From Trachythela sp. YZ-2020 (lineage: Eukaryota > Cnidaria > Anthozoa > Malacalcyonacea > Clavulariidae): 64,000 bases of DNA. Each line of letters begins with the position of its first letter. Position 1 is the stretch's first letter. Shown here one piece after another: positions 10,812-20,483 of the stretch. Below the pieces are notes generated by a model, which was given only the letters and a program-made list of their open reading frames with translations, did not search any database and was not told the DNA's origin. The stretch is taken from positions 9,886,001-9,950,000 of the forward strand of contig JADLSH010000395.1 in NCBI GenBank assembly GCA_016169945.1, read 5' to 3'. The position numbers and the translations under genes were made by a program.

Positions 10812-12236
10812 GAGTTATTGCGATTCGACGTCCATAAATCAAACTCGCTGGTGTAAGAAACACCTTGTTCGTCGTCGTATACATACGTCAATGGACGATT
10901 GTTTAAAGTTGCTTTGATTTCTACAAGAATAGTTTGCAGTTGTTCGAATGTCAACGAAGTTCGTCCAATCTGTTTTGTCAAACAGCGTTTGGTGCTTTTG
11001 ATTAAATGCTACCAAAAGCCCCCACCCATGCTTTTTCAGTGATGAATTCTCATTAAACACCTTTATCTGCGAGATAACGCTTTACATTGTTTGAACAGTA
11101 GATCGTAGCTACTTCCTTTGCAGCAGCTTTGCAGCAGCTTTATACATGTTCGTGGACAAATCTTTCAATAGTTCTAAATGTATGGCCCTTGTAGACGCAC
11201 ACGTGAACAAACAAACGTACGATTTCACAGTTTCATTGTTTTCCTTTACGAACAATGGTCCAGCATAACCATGCCAGTGTTCGTAAATGGCGGTTCATCG
11301 CTTACTCGACAACTGGGTAATGATGGCTCTCTTGGACTCTGAAACGCTTTTCCTTCAATCTTCTTACATATCACACACCTTTTCAAAACCTGTTTAACTG
11401 TTTCTCTTCCTCTTAATATCCAATACGTCTCTCGTACGCCATTAAGAGTTGACTTGATACCGTTATGATTAACTCGTTTATGTTCCTCTTTGATTGTTAG
11501 CTCCGTAAAGCGGTGCTTAGATGGCACAAGAATTGGTTCTTTGGTTTCTGTTGATATCGTTGAATATTCAAGTCTTCCTTTGCATAGAATGATCTTGTCC
11601 ACATCGAGGAAGATTAAATTGGTTGATTAGTTGGTTTCGATTCTTGTGACTTGAATTCAGACGTCTGAATTCTTCAGGAAATGATGATAACTGGATGCTT
11701 TTCAACCATAACTGCTCAGCCTCTTTCAGGTTTTAAGCGTTTAATTCTTCACTTTCGATCGATTGGAAAAATTGAATTAAAGAGTATCTGACGCTGTGTT
11801 CCAAATGGAGCCTAGTATGACTGTGTTGCTGTTCGCTTTAATTGTTGTTCCAGTCAGTCTTTGCATAAGACTCGTCTTCTTCTCTAACGGGTTTCACATT
11901 AGTTGGGTTTCATGAACTTTCTTCTGAAAACGTTTTCTTAAGGTTACTAGAGTTAGTGTTCCACTTTCGTAGATTCACCTGCACCTGACACAAAATCGTC
12001 AACATAGAGGGATTTCTTTAACAGTTCGATCAGTTGAGGGTCAAAATCTTTATGCGTTTCCAAGTGGTGTCAGATGGTTGAGCTTAAAATTGCTGGTGAA
12101 GGTCGAAGGCCAAGTACTAGGCAGGTAAATCGCAATTGTACAAGTTCTAAATTCTGATCGTTTGGTTCTTTTAGCCATAGGAAACGTAACATATCCTTAT
12201 TCATGAGATATAGACTTCTTTACACAGGTCAGGGAC
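10812..12236 (-). pseudogene. BEL/Pao pol fragment interrupting the Penelope-like element
   Basis: On the minus strand, about 12190-11960 carries the reverse transcriptase region (RFLWLKEP, LGLRPSPAILSST, and KSLYVDDFVSGAG with the YVDD catalytic motif). Positions 11602-11246 carry the integrase zinc-binding module (NHNGIKSTLNG, VLKRCVICKK). Positions 11060-10812 end in the integrase C-terminal region. Neither LTRs nor a target duplication are seen and the frame is broken many times. The fragment splits the Penelope-like element into 10084-10811 and 12237-12480. Confidence 0.82.
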
Positions 12237-12480
12237 ACTACCAATTGCAGTTGTAGAGAAAACACCATTTGCCTGCTTCAAAAACAATGCATGACTAGGG
12301 ACATAGTATACAAAGCAACAGTCACAGTAAGCAACATGATCAAAAATTACATTGGCATGACTGCAACCACATTCAAAGAGCGATTGGCCAATCACACTAA
12401 ATCTTTTCAGCATAAAAAACACACAAACGACACAGAACTTTCGAAATATAGATTGTGCTGTTTGAGACCCCATAACATTA
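12237..12480 (+). pseudogene. Penelope-like element 1: GIY-YIG endonuclease domain
   Basis: The reading starts with a cysteine cluster (NCSCRENTICLLQKQCMT) and continues as IVYKATVTVSNMIKNYIGMT, ATTFKERLANHTKSFQHKK and TNDTELSKYR. This is the GIY-YIG nuclease pattern found at the C-terminus of Penelope-like polyproteins. It lies in the same orientation as the reverse transcriptase at 10084-10811 and was separated from it by the BEL/Pao fragment. Confidence 0.85.
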
Positions 12481-13516
12481 AAATGGTACAGAAATCTTGT
12501 TTAGCTGTTGCATTTACATGATGCCGGCATAATGTAGTGAAAGTTTGTCATGTGACATTCCTTATCCAATAAAATTGAGTTAGAAGAATACCGCTGACCA
12601 CAATACCACAGGCATCTAACATGCAAACATGGTGACAAAAAAGCAAAAAAGAGCACAGCAGGACAGTGCAATTTTACATGGTGCGAGGATGAAATTGAGT
12701 TGGTGCTTACTGTTATTTATGAATATAAAACTAATAAAGAATCTGAGGGATACGATTGGGAGTCAATGAAGGCTCAATATGAGGATATCAGAGCCTTATT
12801 TCTGGCAAGGTATCCACAAGATCAAGATGGAACTGACCAAAGAGAATTCAAACACAAAGATCCGTCCAAGGAGTTTACAAAAGAGTGAATCGTAGCCAAA
12901 ATAAAGGCTTTACGATTAAAATACCGAGTAGCTTTGGACTCTGTTTGATAAAGTGGAGGTGGTAGGGTTGTTGCTCAGTTCTATGATACCTGTTCAAAAA
13001 TATGGAGTGGAAGCAGAAGCAATCGAAGGTGGTATTGACAGCAGCAGCATCACATCAGCAAACACATCAACTGAGGCAATGTCCCCTGATGAGTCAAGTA
13101 TTCCATCACAAGCTCAGAATAATGCAGTGTCAAGTGATGAAGGTGATAGAACACATGTACAAGTTCCTGACAATCATCAAAGAGATCTAGTAAGGCATTT
13201 ACAAGAAAGCAGGAATGCTAAGCTCAAAAAGAAGATTCCAGTTGATAAACAAATACTAGAATTCACAAAGAAAGATTTTGAGCTGAAAAGAGAGATGATG
13301 GATCATGAAACATATGGAGACTGAATATAACAAACAAATGAAAACTCTTTCAGAATCTATGGTTGGACTGACTACTGTTTTAACAGTTGCAATTTCGAGT
13401 CGTCATGATCCCCATCCAAGTGGTCAATTCCAACAGCCAGTCCAAGCAGGTGCAATTCCGGGTGCACAGTATGAACAGCCAGGTCAAGCAGGTGCATGTT
13501 AACATTAGAACTGTTA

Positions 13517-14368
13517 CAGTCGTGCCAATAGAAGCATTCCGAAAAATGTTGATCAGTTCATTTCCTAACTTGAAGGAACACATTTGAGCAGTTCCTCAAA
13601 ATGTTCCTCAGGAACTTTGAAACTTCCTTAGGAATATTAGCCAATCACATTTGATCTTAAATTACTGTTGACCAATCACGTTAAACCAAGCGCGCGCATG
13701 ACCCGAACGGAAGTTAAAAATCATCAAACGAAGTTTCAATGTTTTTATTCAAAGCGTTTGTTTACATTATTTTTTCACACTTTACATTGTTTTCGAAATG
13801 TTCCCTTGATAAATCAAAATTTCATATTTTAAAATAAAAACTCCAAGGATCAATCGGTGAAACGTATACACAGAAGTCTCCTTGGCAATAGAGAAATAAC
13901 AGTTCATTGCAGTTTACAAATTACTGTAACTAAAAATATAAATTTAGCTTACATTTATATTAATTGGCTTTGATTGACATGGGACAGGCGTTGTTTATCA
14001 AGGTCATCAAGCCGTGCTATAAAAAAACTACGAAGTGCTTACAGTTATATTGCCTTGGATTTACAGTATTAAATCAATTCAGTATGTCATTGGAAGACTG
14101 ATTATGTGAATTAGATGCACAATTTGTTGTGTATGCACCACATCTTAAGGAATTGGGTTTCAATTAAAAAAAAATGATGAAATTGAAGGACTTTATGAAA
14201 ATTCCATGTAAAATCCCTGCTCCTCACAGACGAATGATCATGAACGCTGTGCTAAAAATGCAAACACCGGAGTCAAAAGCAAGAGAAAAAATATCGACAC
14301 CCCTGATTCTGAAGATATAGTTATTGCAAAGAGAAAGAAAACCGCATGTAATTCTACTGCCAATACGT
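13517..14368. repeat. Foldback element, left inverted arm
   Basis: This arm is inverted relative to 15580-16459. It includes a plus-strand relic of the SAM exon in which an in-frame TGA and an A-rich change interrupt the coding sequence, and a 15-bp deletion near 14357. The arms have therefore diverged, while the right-arm copy stays open. Confidence 0.9.
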
Positions 14369-15997
14369 AAGCCTTGATTGCTCCATCTCTTCACGGATAA
14401 GGAAATTGTTAGTGTCCTCTGGCATTCCTGTTTCTTCAGCAACTTTAGATTTACCTTTACGAATCAGTTCTTGTAAATCATCTCTTTCATTTGGTGTTTG
14501 TTCAGGTATCTTTCCATTACAAGCTATCTTTAAAAGGCTAGTATCTCTCAATCTTTGGTTTCCATCTTTTCCCTTGTAAATATTAGGAAAATGCCGTTGA
14601 AGTTTAGGCCGCATATTTCGTATAAAGTTTGTTGAAGATTGTGTAGCAAATTCTCGTATCTGCAATAGGTCTTCTTCTTTTTGTCTAATTTTTGCTTCAA
14701 TATTTCTGATACTTTTTTCTCTCTGCATTATGTAAAGAAAAAAAAAATATATATATATATTATCATAAAGTATAAACACGTTATAGTAATACTCGATTCA
14801 TATTATCAATATTTAATATTACAACATGGCAATGTTTTATGGAACTGAATTCGGTATATGATGATCGGCTAAAAGTTTGACTTTGATAAACAATACCTCG
14901 CGTTTTTCAAATTTAAACTCAGGATGAAGCTTTTCTTGACCACAATAGTGGAAGCCAACACATTCTTCAAATTCACAATAAGCTCCATTTTTGTTTCCCT
15001 CTTTTCTATGTCCTCTATGATGACAACGAGTGCACGTACTTGACATCATCCGGCACCCAGGTAGAGAAAGGGGCATCAACTCGACTGGCGAACTCGTATA
15101 GTCTGCAAACTGCCTCTTTTGTTTGATTAAATTTTGATTAAGTTGTTCTTTTTCTTTCAACATCATTTGTTCAACAGTATCTTAAGTGTAAATATTACAG
15201 TCGTTTAAAGAATTGTACACTGTAAATAAAATGATGAAAAGCAAACTTTGCATACAATTACATGTAAATCATATTCATTAGCTAGTATACAGGTAATATT
15301 TATTCATAGAATGTGAACAGTTTAGCGTTCACTGTCGAAGCAAATAAATCTCATGCAACTATTCCAAAAATTACTCGTAAACATTATGAAACTATACAAA
15401 ATTAAAACGTGTGATTTATTAATAGGTAGCCTTGCAAAACACATAAAAACGCAGTGAAAGATTAGTCTCCTATTGCTTACCTTGCATTTGGTTCCCTTTG
15501 GAGTGTTCAACTTCGTCATTATCAATGATTGTTTCTCCATCAAATAATTTTTGTGGTTCCAGATTTGATTTCATGGCGGACGTATTGGCAGTAGAAGTAC
15601 TACATGCGCTAGAATTACATGCGATTTTCTTTCTCTTTGCAATAACTATATCTTCAGAATCAGGGGTGTCGACATTTTTTTCTCTTGCTTTTGACTCCGG
15701 TGTTTGCGTTTTTAGCACAGCGTTCATGATCATTCGTCTGTGAGGAGCAGGGATTTTACATGGAATTTTCATAAAGTCCTTCAATTTTAAAAATTTCATC
15801 ATTTTTTTTGAATTGAAACCCAATTCCTTAAGATGTGGTGCATACACAACAAATTGTGCATCTAATTCACATAACCAGTCTTCCAATGACATACTGAATT
15901 GATTTAATACTGTAAATCCAAGGCAATATAACTGTAAGCACTTCGTAGTTTTTTTATAGCACGGCTTGATGACCTTGATAAACAACGCCCGTCCCAT
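14354..15997 (-). CDS. Three-exon gene: SAM-like domain, cysteine cluster and coiled coil; function unknown
   Basis: The start is the ATG at 15997 (MGRALFIKVIKPCYKK). Exon 1 (15997-15481) ends at donor GTAAGC. Exon 2 (15180-14897) follows a TTAAG acceptor and ends before GTATTG. Exon 3 (14722-14354) follows a pyrimidine-rich GCAG acceptor. The phases match at both junctions and the joined frame is 389 codons with no stop. Residues 35-95 resemble a SAM domain (LEDWLCELDAQF, LKELGFNSKKMMKFLKLKDF). Exon 2 has a Cys/His cluster (CTRCHHRGHRKEG...CEFEECVGFHYC). Exon 3 is charged and coiled-coil prone. I recognise no transposase motif. The role may be DNA or RNA binding, which is inference only. Confidence 0.75.
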
Positions 15998-16459
15998 GTC
16001 AATCAAAGCCAATTAATATAAATATAAGCTAAATTTATATTTTTAGTTACAGTAATTTGTAAACTGCAATGAACTGTTATTTCTCTATTGCCAAGGAGAC
16101 TTCTGTGTATACGTTTCACCGATTGATCCTTGGAGTTTTTATTTTAAAATATGAAATTTTGATTTATCAAGGGAACATTTCGAAAACAATGTAAAGTGTG
16201 AAAAAATAATGTAAACAAACGCTTTGAATAAAAACATTGAAACTTCGTTTGATGATTTTCAACTTCCGTTTGGGTCATGTGCGCGCTTGGTTTAACGTGA
16301 TTGGTCAACAGTAATTTAAGATCAAATGTGATTGGCTAATATTCCTAAGGAAGTTTCAAAGTTCCTGGGGAACATTTTGAGGAACTGCTCAAATGTGTTC
16401 CTTCAAGTTAGGAAATGAACTGATCAACATTTTTCGGAACGCTTCTATTGGCACGACTG
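15580..16459. repeat. Foldback element, right inverted arm
   Basis: This arm contains the upstream region and most of exon 1 of the cargo gene. It pairs with 13517-14368, with scattered mismatches and a short indel near the inner end. Confidence 0.9.
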
Positions 16460-16849
16460 TAAGTCTATTTTATTTTGCTATATATTGTTTAGAAAATTAA
16501 CTAACCACCCTGTAATAGCATTTATTCATTTGGTCATTCATTCACTCCAGGTGGCCAGTATCAACAGCCAGTCCAATACATGCCATATAGTAGTGGCTTT
16601 CAACCTCTCCTGCTTAACCCTGTACCACAGCAACAGCAACGACTGCAGCAACTGTTGAACCATGCACAGATTAATGAAATAGATTATCTAATGGAGCAAG
16701 TACTATTATGCTAGCTAAGTACTGATATTTTATCGATGTTATTAAGGTACAAAGTTACAAACTGTCCTTGAAGATAAAAAAGATGAAAAACACAACACAA
16801 AGAGTCCTATTGTTAGGACTAAACATTTTCAGAGTTAATGTTAATGTGC

Positions 16850-17115
16850 AGACAACAGCTGAAAACCAAAGAATTGTTCTCTAATATTGGATCCTCCAGC
16901 CGGGAACTCTTTCACGATGTGGGGAAGAAGGGGGTAGGGGGCCCCAGAGAATACAGATGGGAACAGCATCCTCATGCTCGACAATAACTTCAGGGTGACA
17001 TGGTATTATATTGTCACACAATTTGTTGTTCAAGCTAGAATTTACAAAAATTCTAGCATCATGAACAGCCCCAGGCCATTTGACTACAACATCAGTTTGA
17101 AACTAATTTGTCAAC
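16850..17115 (-). pseudogene. Harbinger transposase fragment (DDE_Tnp_4 type)
   Basis: The reading TDVVVKWPGAVHDARIFVNS, then LNNKLCDNIIP and a frameshift to YPLLPHIVKEFPAGGSN and IREQFFGF, is characteristic of PIF/Harbinger transposases. The usual GDPAYP motif holding the second catalytic aspartate is degraded. The start is an acceptor-like TTTCAG near 17113. It faces the Myb gene. Confidence 0.75.
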
Positions 17116-17129
17116 CTGAAAGGAAACAA

Positions 17130-17732
17130 TTGTGTCACCAATTAATAACCTGTCAAGAGTTAAATCTGTTGTGAAATGGGGTATATTATTATTATTATCT
17201 CTTGTGGTGTGGATGGAAGTTTTATACATAATGGTCCAAGGTTTGTTGAAAGTGCTTTGCATACCCTTTGTATGGTGCGTGATACAGCACAACACGCTAT
17301 ACCAAAAGCATTCACAACCTTCTGTAGCGACCTTTGTCAGCCAAGTAATAGAGTGTAACTGCAACCTAACTTTCAACATCCAATTGTTTCCATTTTGTTA
17401 GGTAAGGCTGGGCCGGAGTTTGTCACACAAATTCTTGAAAGTTGGTTGGGACAAGGGGAAATGAATCTGTGGCCAAATTGTACCGACACAAGCGTTTACA
17501 CGATACTGGTTAGTGTTCCGTTTTCATGGCATTTTTTTCAGGTATCGTGTAAATGCAAGGCTGAAACGGCATGATTTTGTTCATTAAATTATACCGACAT
17601 GTAAACAGGGTCCGAGTGTTTAATACAAAATAGTTGCCCTCAATTTTTGTCATTCTTTAAATAAATTATTATAATTCCTTTGACTTAATGTTTTTTCTAT
17701 GTTGTATGGACATAATAGCCTTAAATACTTAC
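17130..17732. other. No clear gene; intron-like spacer of Harbinger element 1
   Basis: Open frames of up to 95 codons occur on both strands, but I recognise no domain in them. A near-palindromic stretch with ACGATACTGG and CAGGTATCGT lies around 17490-17545. Confidence 0.4.
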
Positions 17733-17804
17733 ATTGATTTGTAGATATTCGGCATATCCCTCCATGTTTACAAATTCTGACGATTCTGCCATATTGGAAG
17801 ACAT
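17733..17804 (-). CDS. Possible first coding exon (24 codons) on the minus strand
   Basis: An ATG at 17804 starts MSSNMAESSEFVNMEG and stays open to a strong donor (CAAT/GTAAGTATTT) at 17732. It could be the first exon of the Harbinger transposase, because it is upstream and on the same strand. No second exon could be matched to it. Confidence 0.3.
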
Positions 17805-18066
17805 TTTGTGCAAGTCATGTTGCACACGTTCCATTTGGTGATGTCACAGAAATATAGAATGTGCGCATAGAGTCTGGTGCTGAACACTGCCGTACAATTG
17901 CTAAGACAGTCGAGAACACCATTGAAGGGGTAAAAACTACTTGTATTTCAAGCAATCATATGCATTCACTTTCCATTGCAATGTGTTGCTGTATTCCCTC
18001 TTTCTGTGAATTATATTCATCCATGTGGCTGAACTGGGGGATTATATGTCCCAAAAAACACTATAA

Positions 18067-18370
18067 CACTGATTGATTTCTTCTAACATAAAAACTATAA
18101 AAGCAATTGCATTGAAAGGGCCAACTTAGATTTGGATATAACATTTAATTTTCCATGCAATATTGAATGACTGCACTATGGATGTCTTATAGTTGAACTA
18201 CCATTTTTAATGATCCATAACAAATAACATAAATAACAAACATAGCACCAATATTGTACAGAAAATTAAATGTTATGTATCAAGATCTAACTTAGCTCTT
18301 CTAGACACAATGAAACTTATTTCAGTGCAATAGCTTTTATAGTTTTTACGTTACAGAAAATCAAACAGTG
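18067..18370. mobile_element. MITE with long imperfect inverted repeats and CACTG ends
   Basis: The left end CACTGATTGATTTC continues into ACATAAAAACTATAAAAGC. The right end is the reverse complement of CACTGTTTGATTTT continuing into ACGTAAAAACTATAAAAGC. Pairing extends about 100 bp inward (ATAACATTTAATTTTC on both arms). The flanks are TATA-rich, so the target duplication is uncertain. No coding sequence is present. Confidence 0.75.
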
Positions 18371-18823
18371 TATAGTTTAGATAAATATATAAAGTATATA
18401 TATAGAGGATATTATATTACTCGGCGGCGCGAAGATATTAATTTTATCTTCAAGTGGTGAAAACAATATTTTACGAATGAGCGCAATGTGAGACGCAATA
18501 TTCTGATGCGCAATTGACGTAACAAACTTTGTTATAATATAACATTTATAGTACGCACGTGCTGATTGGTAGAGAAGCGTGTTTTTATAACTGTATAGAA
18601 ACACAGCCAAAATTTATAATCATAAAAAATGTGACTTAATATGACTTTGGATACTATTTAAAAACAATTTTAATGCTTTTACACATTTTTGACTGTTAAT
18701 TTTCAAACAGAGTTGATTTCTTGCAGCGAAATTGATGAGCAAAGGTCAGCATGTGTGGGAATTTGTAAATTAATTGAATGTCTTTAAATGTCTTTTGAGT
18801 TATATTATAAATGAAATAGAAAA
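18371..18823. other. Repeat-rich, non-coding; contains a CGGCGGCG MITE-like segment
   Basis: The stretch 18410-18605 has the look of a MITE (ATATTACTCGGCGGCGCGAAG and a terminal TATAGAAACACAG resembling the 18824-18976 ends). I could not close a pair of inverted repeats. No gene is supported. Confidence 0.35.
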
Positions 18824-18976
18824 CTGTGTTTCTACACACTTATAGAAACACTTGTGGGAGTTTGGGAGAACTTTAAATAACATGGAAAAACTTGCCCTAC
18901 AGGCTCGTTTTCCCACTGATTATTTCTCATTCCCCCAAACTCCCATGCGTGTTTCTATAAGTGTATAGAAACACGG
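18824..18976. mobile_element. Short MITE with ~47-bp inverted repeats
   Basis: CTGTGTTTCTACACACTTAT... GTGGGAGTTTGGGAGAA on the left mirrors CCGTGTTTCTATACACTTAT... ATGGGAGTTTGGGGGAA on the right. The central 55 bp are unpaired. Confidence 0.8.
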
Positions 18977-19172
18977 AAAATGTTTTCTATTTCTTAATTA
19001 CTGAATTTACAATTTTCGAGTTTCTGGTTGTATAAAAATTATTTAGAGACTGTTTTGATATTTGTGTAATACAGCACTGTAAATACTGTATATTTGTGTT
19101 CAAATGTTTTGACTATCTCCTACCAATATAGAACAAATTGAGGGTTGCTTTGTGTGTGCCTAAAAGATATAA

Positions 19173-19220
19173 CCAAAATCTCGACGTTTCAAGCTAAAGC
19201 CCTTCGTCAGGAGAAATTAG
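19173..19220 (-). ncRNA. Hammerhead ribozyme motif, minimal Penelope-like type
   Basis: The minus-strand RNA reads CUGACGA (19210-19204), a helix II segment AGGGCUUUAGCUU, GAAAC (19190-19186) and then the cleavage triplet GUC (19185-19183). Helix I is formed by UCUC with GAGA, followed by an internal loop and further pairs. Helix III is almost absent, as in the minimal hammerheads known from Penelope-like elements, which may act as dimers. No reverse transcriptase lies next to it, so it is probably a remnant element end. Confidence 0.65.
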
Positions 19221-19761
19221 TAGACAGATAAACACATTACACATCAGCTTTTATAGCAACGCTATTTTACCATTGAAAAACTGGTATTCTTTGGTTACAC
19301 CACTGGTATGCTGTACTGATTTTAGTATTTACCTTTCACTAAATTAAGTTAGCAACAACCTACAGTATTATCACACAACATGACGCACCAAATCATGGTA
19401 CAATTTGATAAACCGTTGCTTATTTATCTCTGCACTGGTATTCTGTGGTACATTAGAGTTTGTTCCACAGAATGTTCAATTAAAAAAAATATATTTAAGT
19501 CTATGAAATCTAGCCCCAAAACCCCCAGGAAGAAAAATATATCAATAAACTACACTAAAAATATTAAGAAGCCATATTATATATATTTGGCAAAAGATAT
19601 GGAACATGTAAATTTTTGTGGTATTCTGTGGTACACCTGTACCTCATAATTCGAATATAATGCGCGAATATAAAAAAGAAAGAAAACATGATTTTATATA
19701 TTTTCGGGGTGAAAAAGATAACGATACTTTTATGTTGTATATGAACTAAAAAAAACATTTT

Positions 19762-20191
19762 AAACATGAAGATAAGAAAACCGTTGTTTAAAGCACATTT
19801 GTATGAGAGTATAAAAGATATGTTCTTGAATATCGACAGTATTAAAGCTATGGATTTTGTTGAAGGTAATGTGTTAACTGATTTGTTTATACCTAGCTTT
19901 ATTTTTGAAAGATTGTAAACCGTCTTTATAAAGAGTATAAAGTAAAAAAGAATACTTGTCAAAATGAAATTTACAATTTTTTAAAAATATAATTGTTGTT
20001 TTAAAAGTTTGATTAGATATTGTTTTTAAATATGTACTCATAACATCATAGTTTAATTCGTACAGTTTGTCTTTTACCAAATAATCTGCAAAATTTTTAC
20101 AATGCTGACATGTTTGTGCCACTATTTCCATTCTTTGTTCTTTGTTTTTCATATCTTCAGACTCGAGTATATAAACTGGATTGTGATTCAT
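19762..20191 (-). pseudogene. Unknown AT-rich ORF with a CxxC motif, one stop
   Basis: The frame starts at the ATG at 20191 (MNHNPVYILESEDMK), contains QTCQHCKNFADYLVK, and is open to a TAA near 19874. It then continues in the same frame (HITFNKIHSF... CFKQRFSYLHV) to about 19762, about 143 codons in total. An overlapping upstream frame begins at 20233 with MASNEINKYYTERLNES. The family is not recognised. AT-rich, lysine- and asparagine-rich coding is seen in large DNA transposons and DNA viruses, but that is only a resemblance. Confidence 0.4.
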
Positions 20192-20483
20192 TAAGACGTT
20201 CTGTGTAATACTTGTTGATTTCGTTGGATGCCATATTTAACAATCGTTTGTGTGTGTTTATATAAAAAAATGTAATATTCATATCTTACATTAGCATATC
20301 TACCATAGTGAAAATATTGTGCCTCCTCTTTGTTTCTTTTGAAGAGGATTAAAACGTAAAAATGTAGTTTTGTTTTTAGCTACACCACCTAGTCGTATAT
20401 ATATACGGGTTTACATGTTTTACAACTTTATTATAAATTTTATTTTTTGTGTTTATTGCTTTAACCTTGCAATGGTCCGTGCT

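Larger units (their letters stand above)
13517..16459. mobile_element. Foldback DNA transposon with TA target site carrying an intact SAM-domain gene
   Basis: The element has very long inverted arms: left 13517-14368, right 15580-16459. The termini are CAGTCGTGCCAATAGAAGC and its reverse complement, flanked by TA on both sides (13515-13516, 16460-16461). CAGT ends plus a TA duplication fit the Tc1/mariner/pogo group, although no recognisable transposase is present. The loop and arms hold one three-exon gene on the minus strand that begins in the right arm and stops inside the left arm. Confidence 0.9.
12655..16715 (+). pseudogene. Myb/SANT-like DNA-binding protein of Harbinger element 1
   Basis: The N-terminal trihelix-type domain is read as TWCEDEIELVLTVIYEYK and GYDWESMKAQYEDIRALFLA (about 12680-12830). 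The reading goes on through FTKE, a TGA near 12886, IVAKIKALRLKYRVALDS, and after a frameshift VVAQFYDTCSKIWSG. A charged coiled-coil tail follows (FTKKDFELKREMMDHE, 13254-13324), then a Q/P/G-rich stretch to about 13500. After the foldback insertion a last exon starts at an acceptor (CACTCCAG/GTGGCC, 16552) with QYQQPVQYMPYSS and ends near 16712. Stops and frameshifts make it a pseudogene. Confidence 0.7.
12630..17810. mobile_element. Harbinger (PIF) element 1: Myb gene (+) and transposase relic (-)
   Basis: A Myb/SANT-like pseudogene on the plus strand (12655-16715) faces a Harbinger transposase relic on the minus strand (16850-17115). Harbinger transposons characteristically encode these two proteins, so I group them. 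The outer ends and the 3-bp duplication are not resolved. A 2943-bp foldback element is inserted within the Myb gene. Confidence 0.65.

Noticed and set aside
13083..13110. CCTGATGAGTC as a hammerhead box
   Set aside because: No GAAA box at the required distance; it is part of the Myb pseudogene coding sequence.
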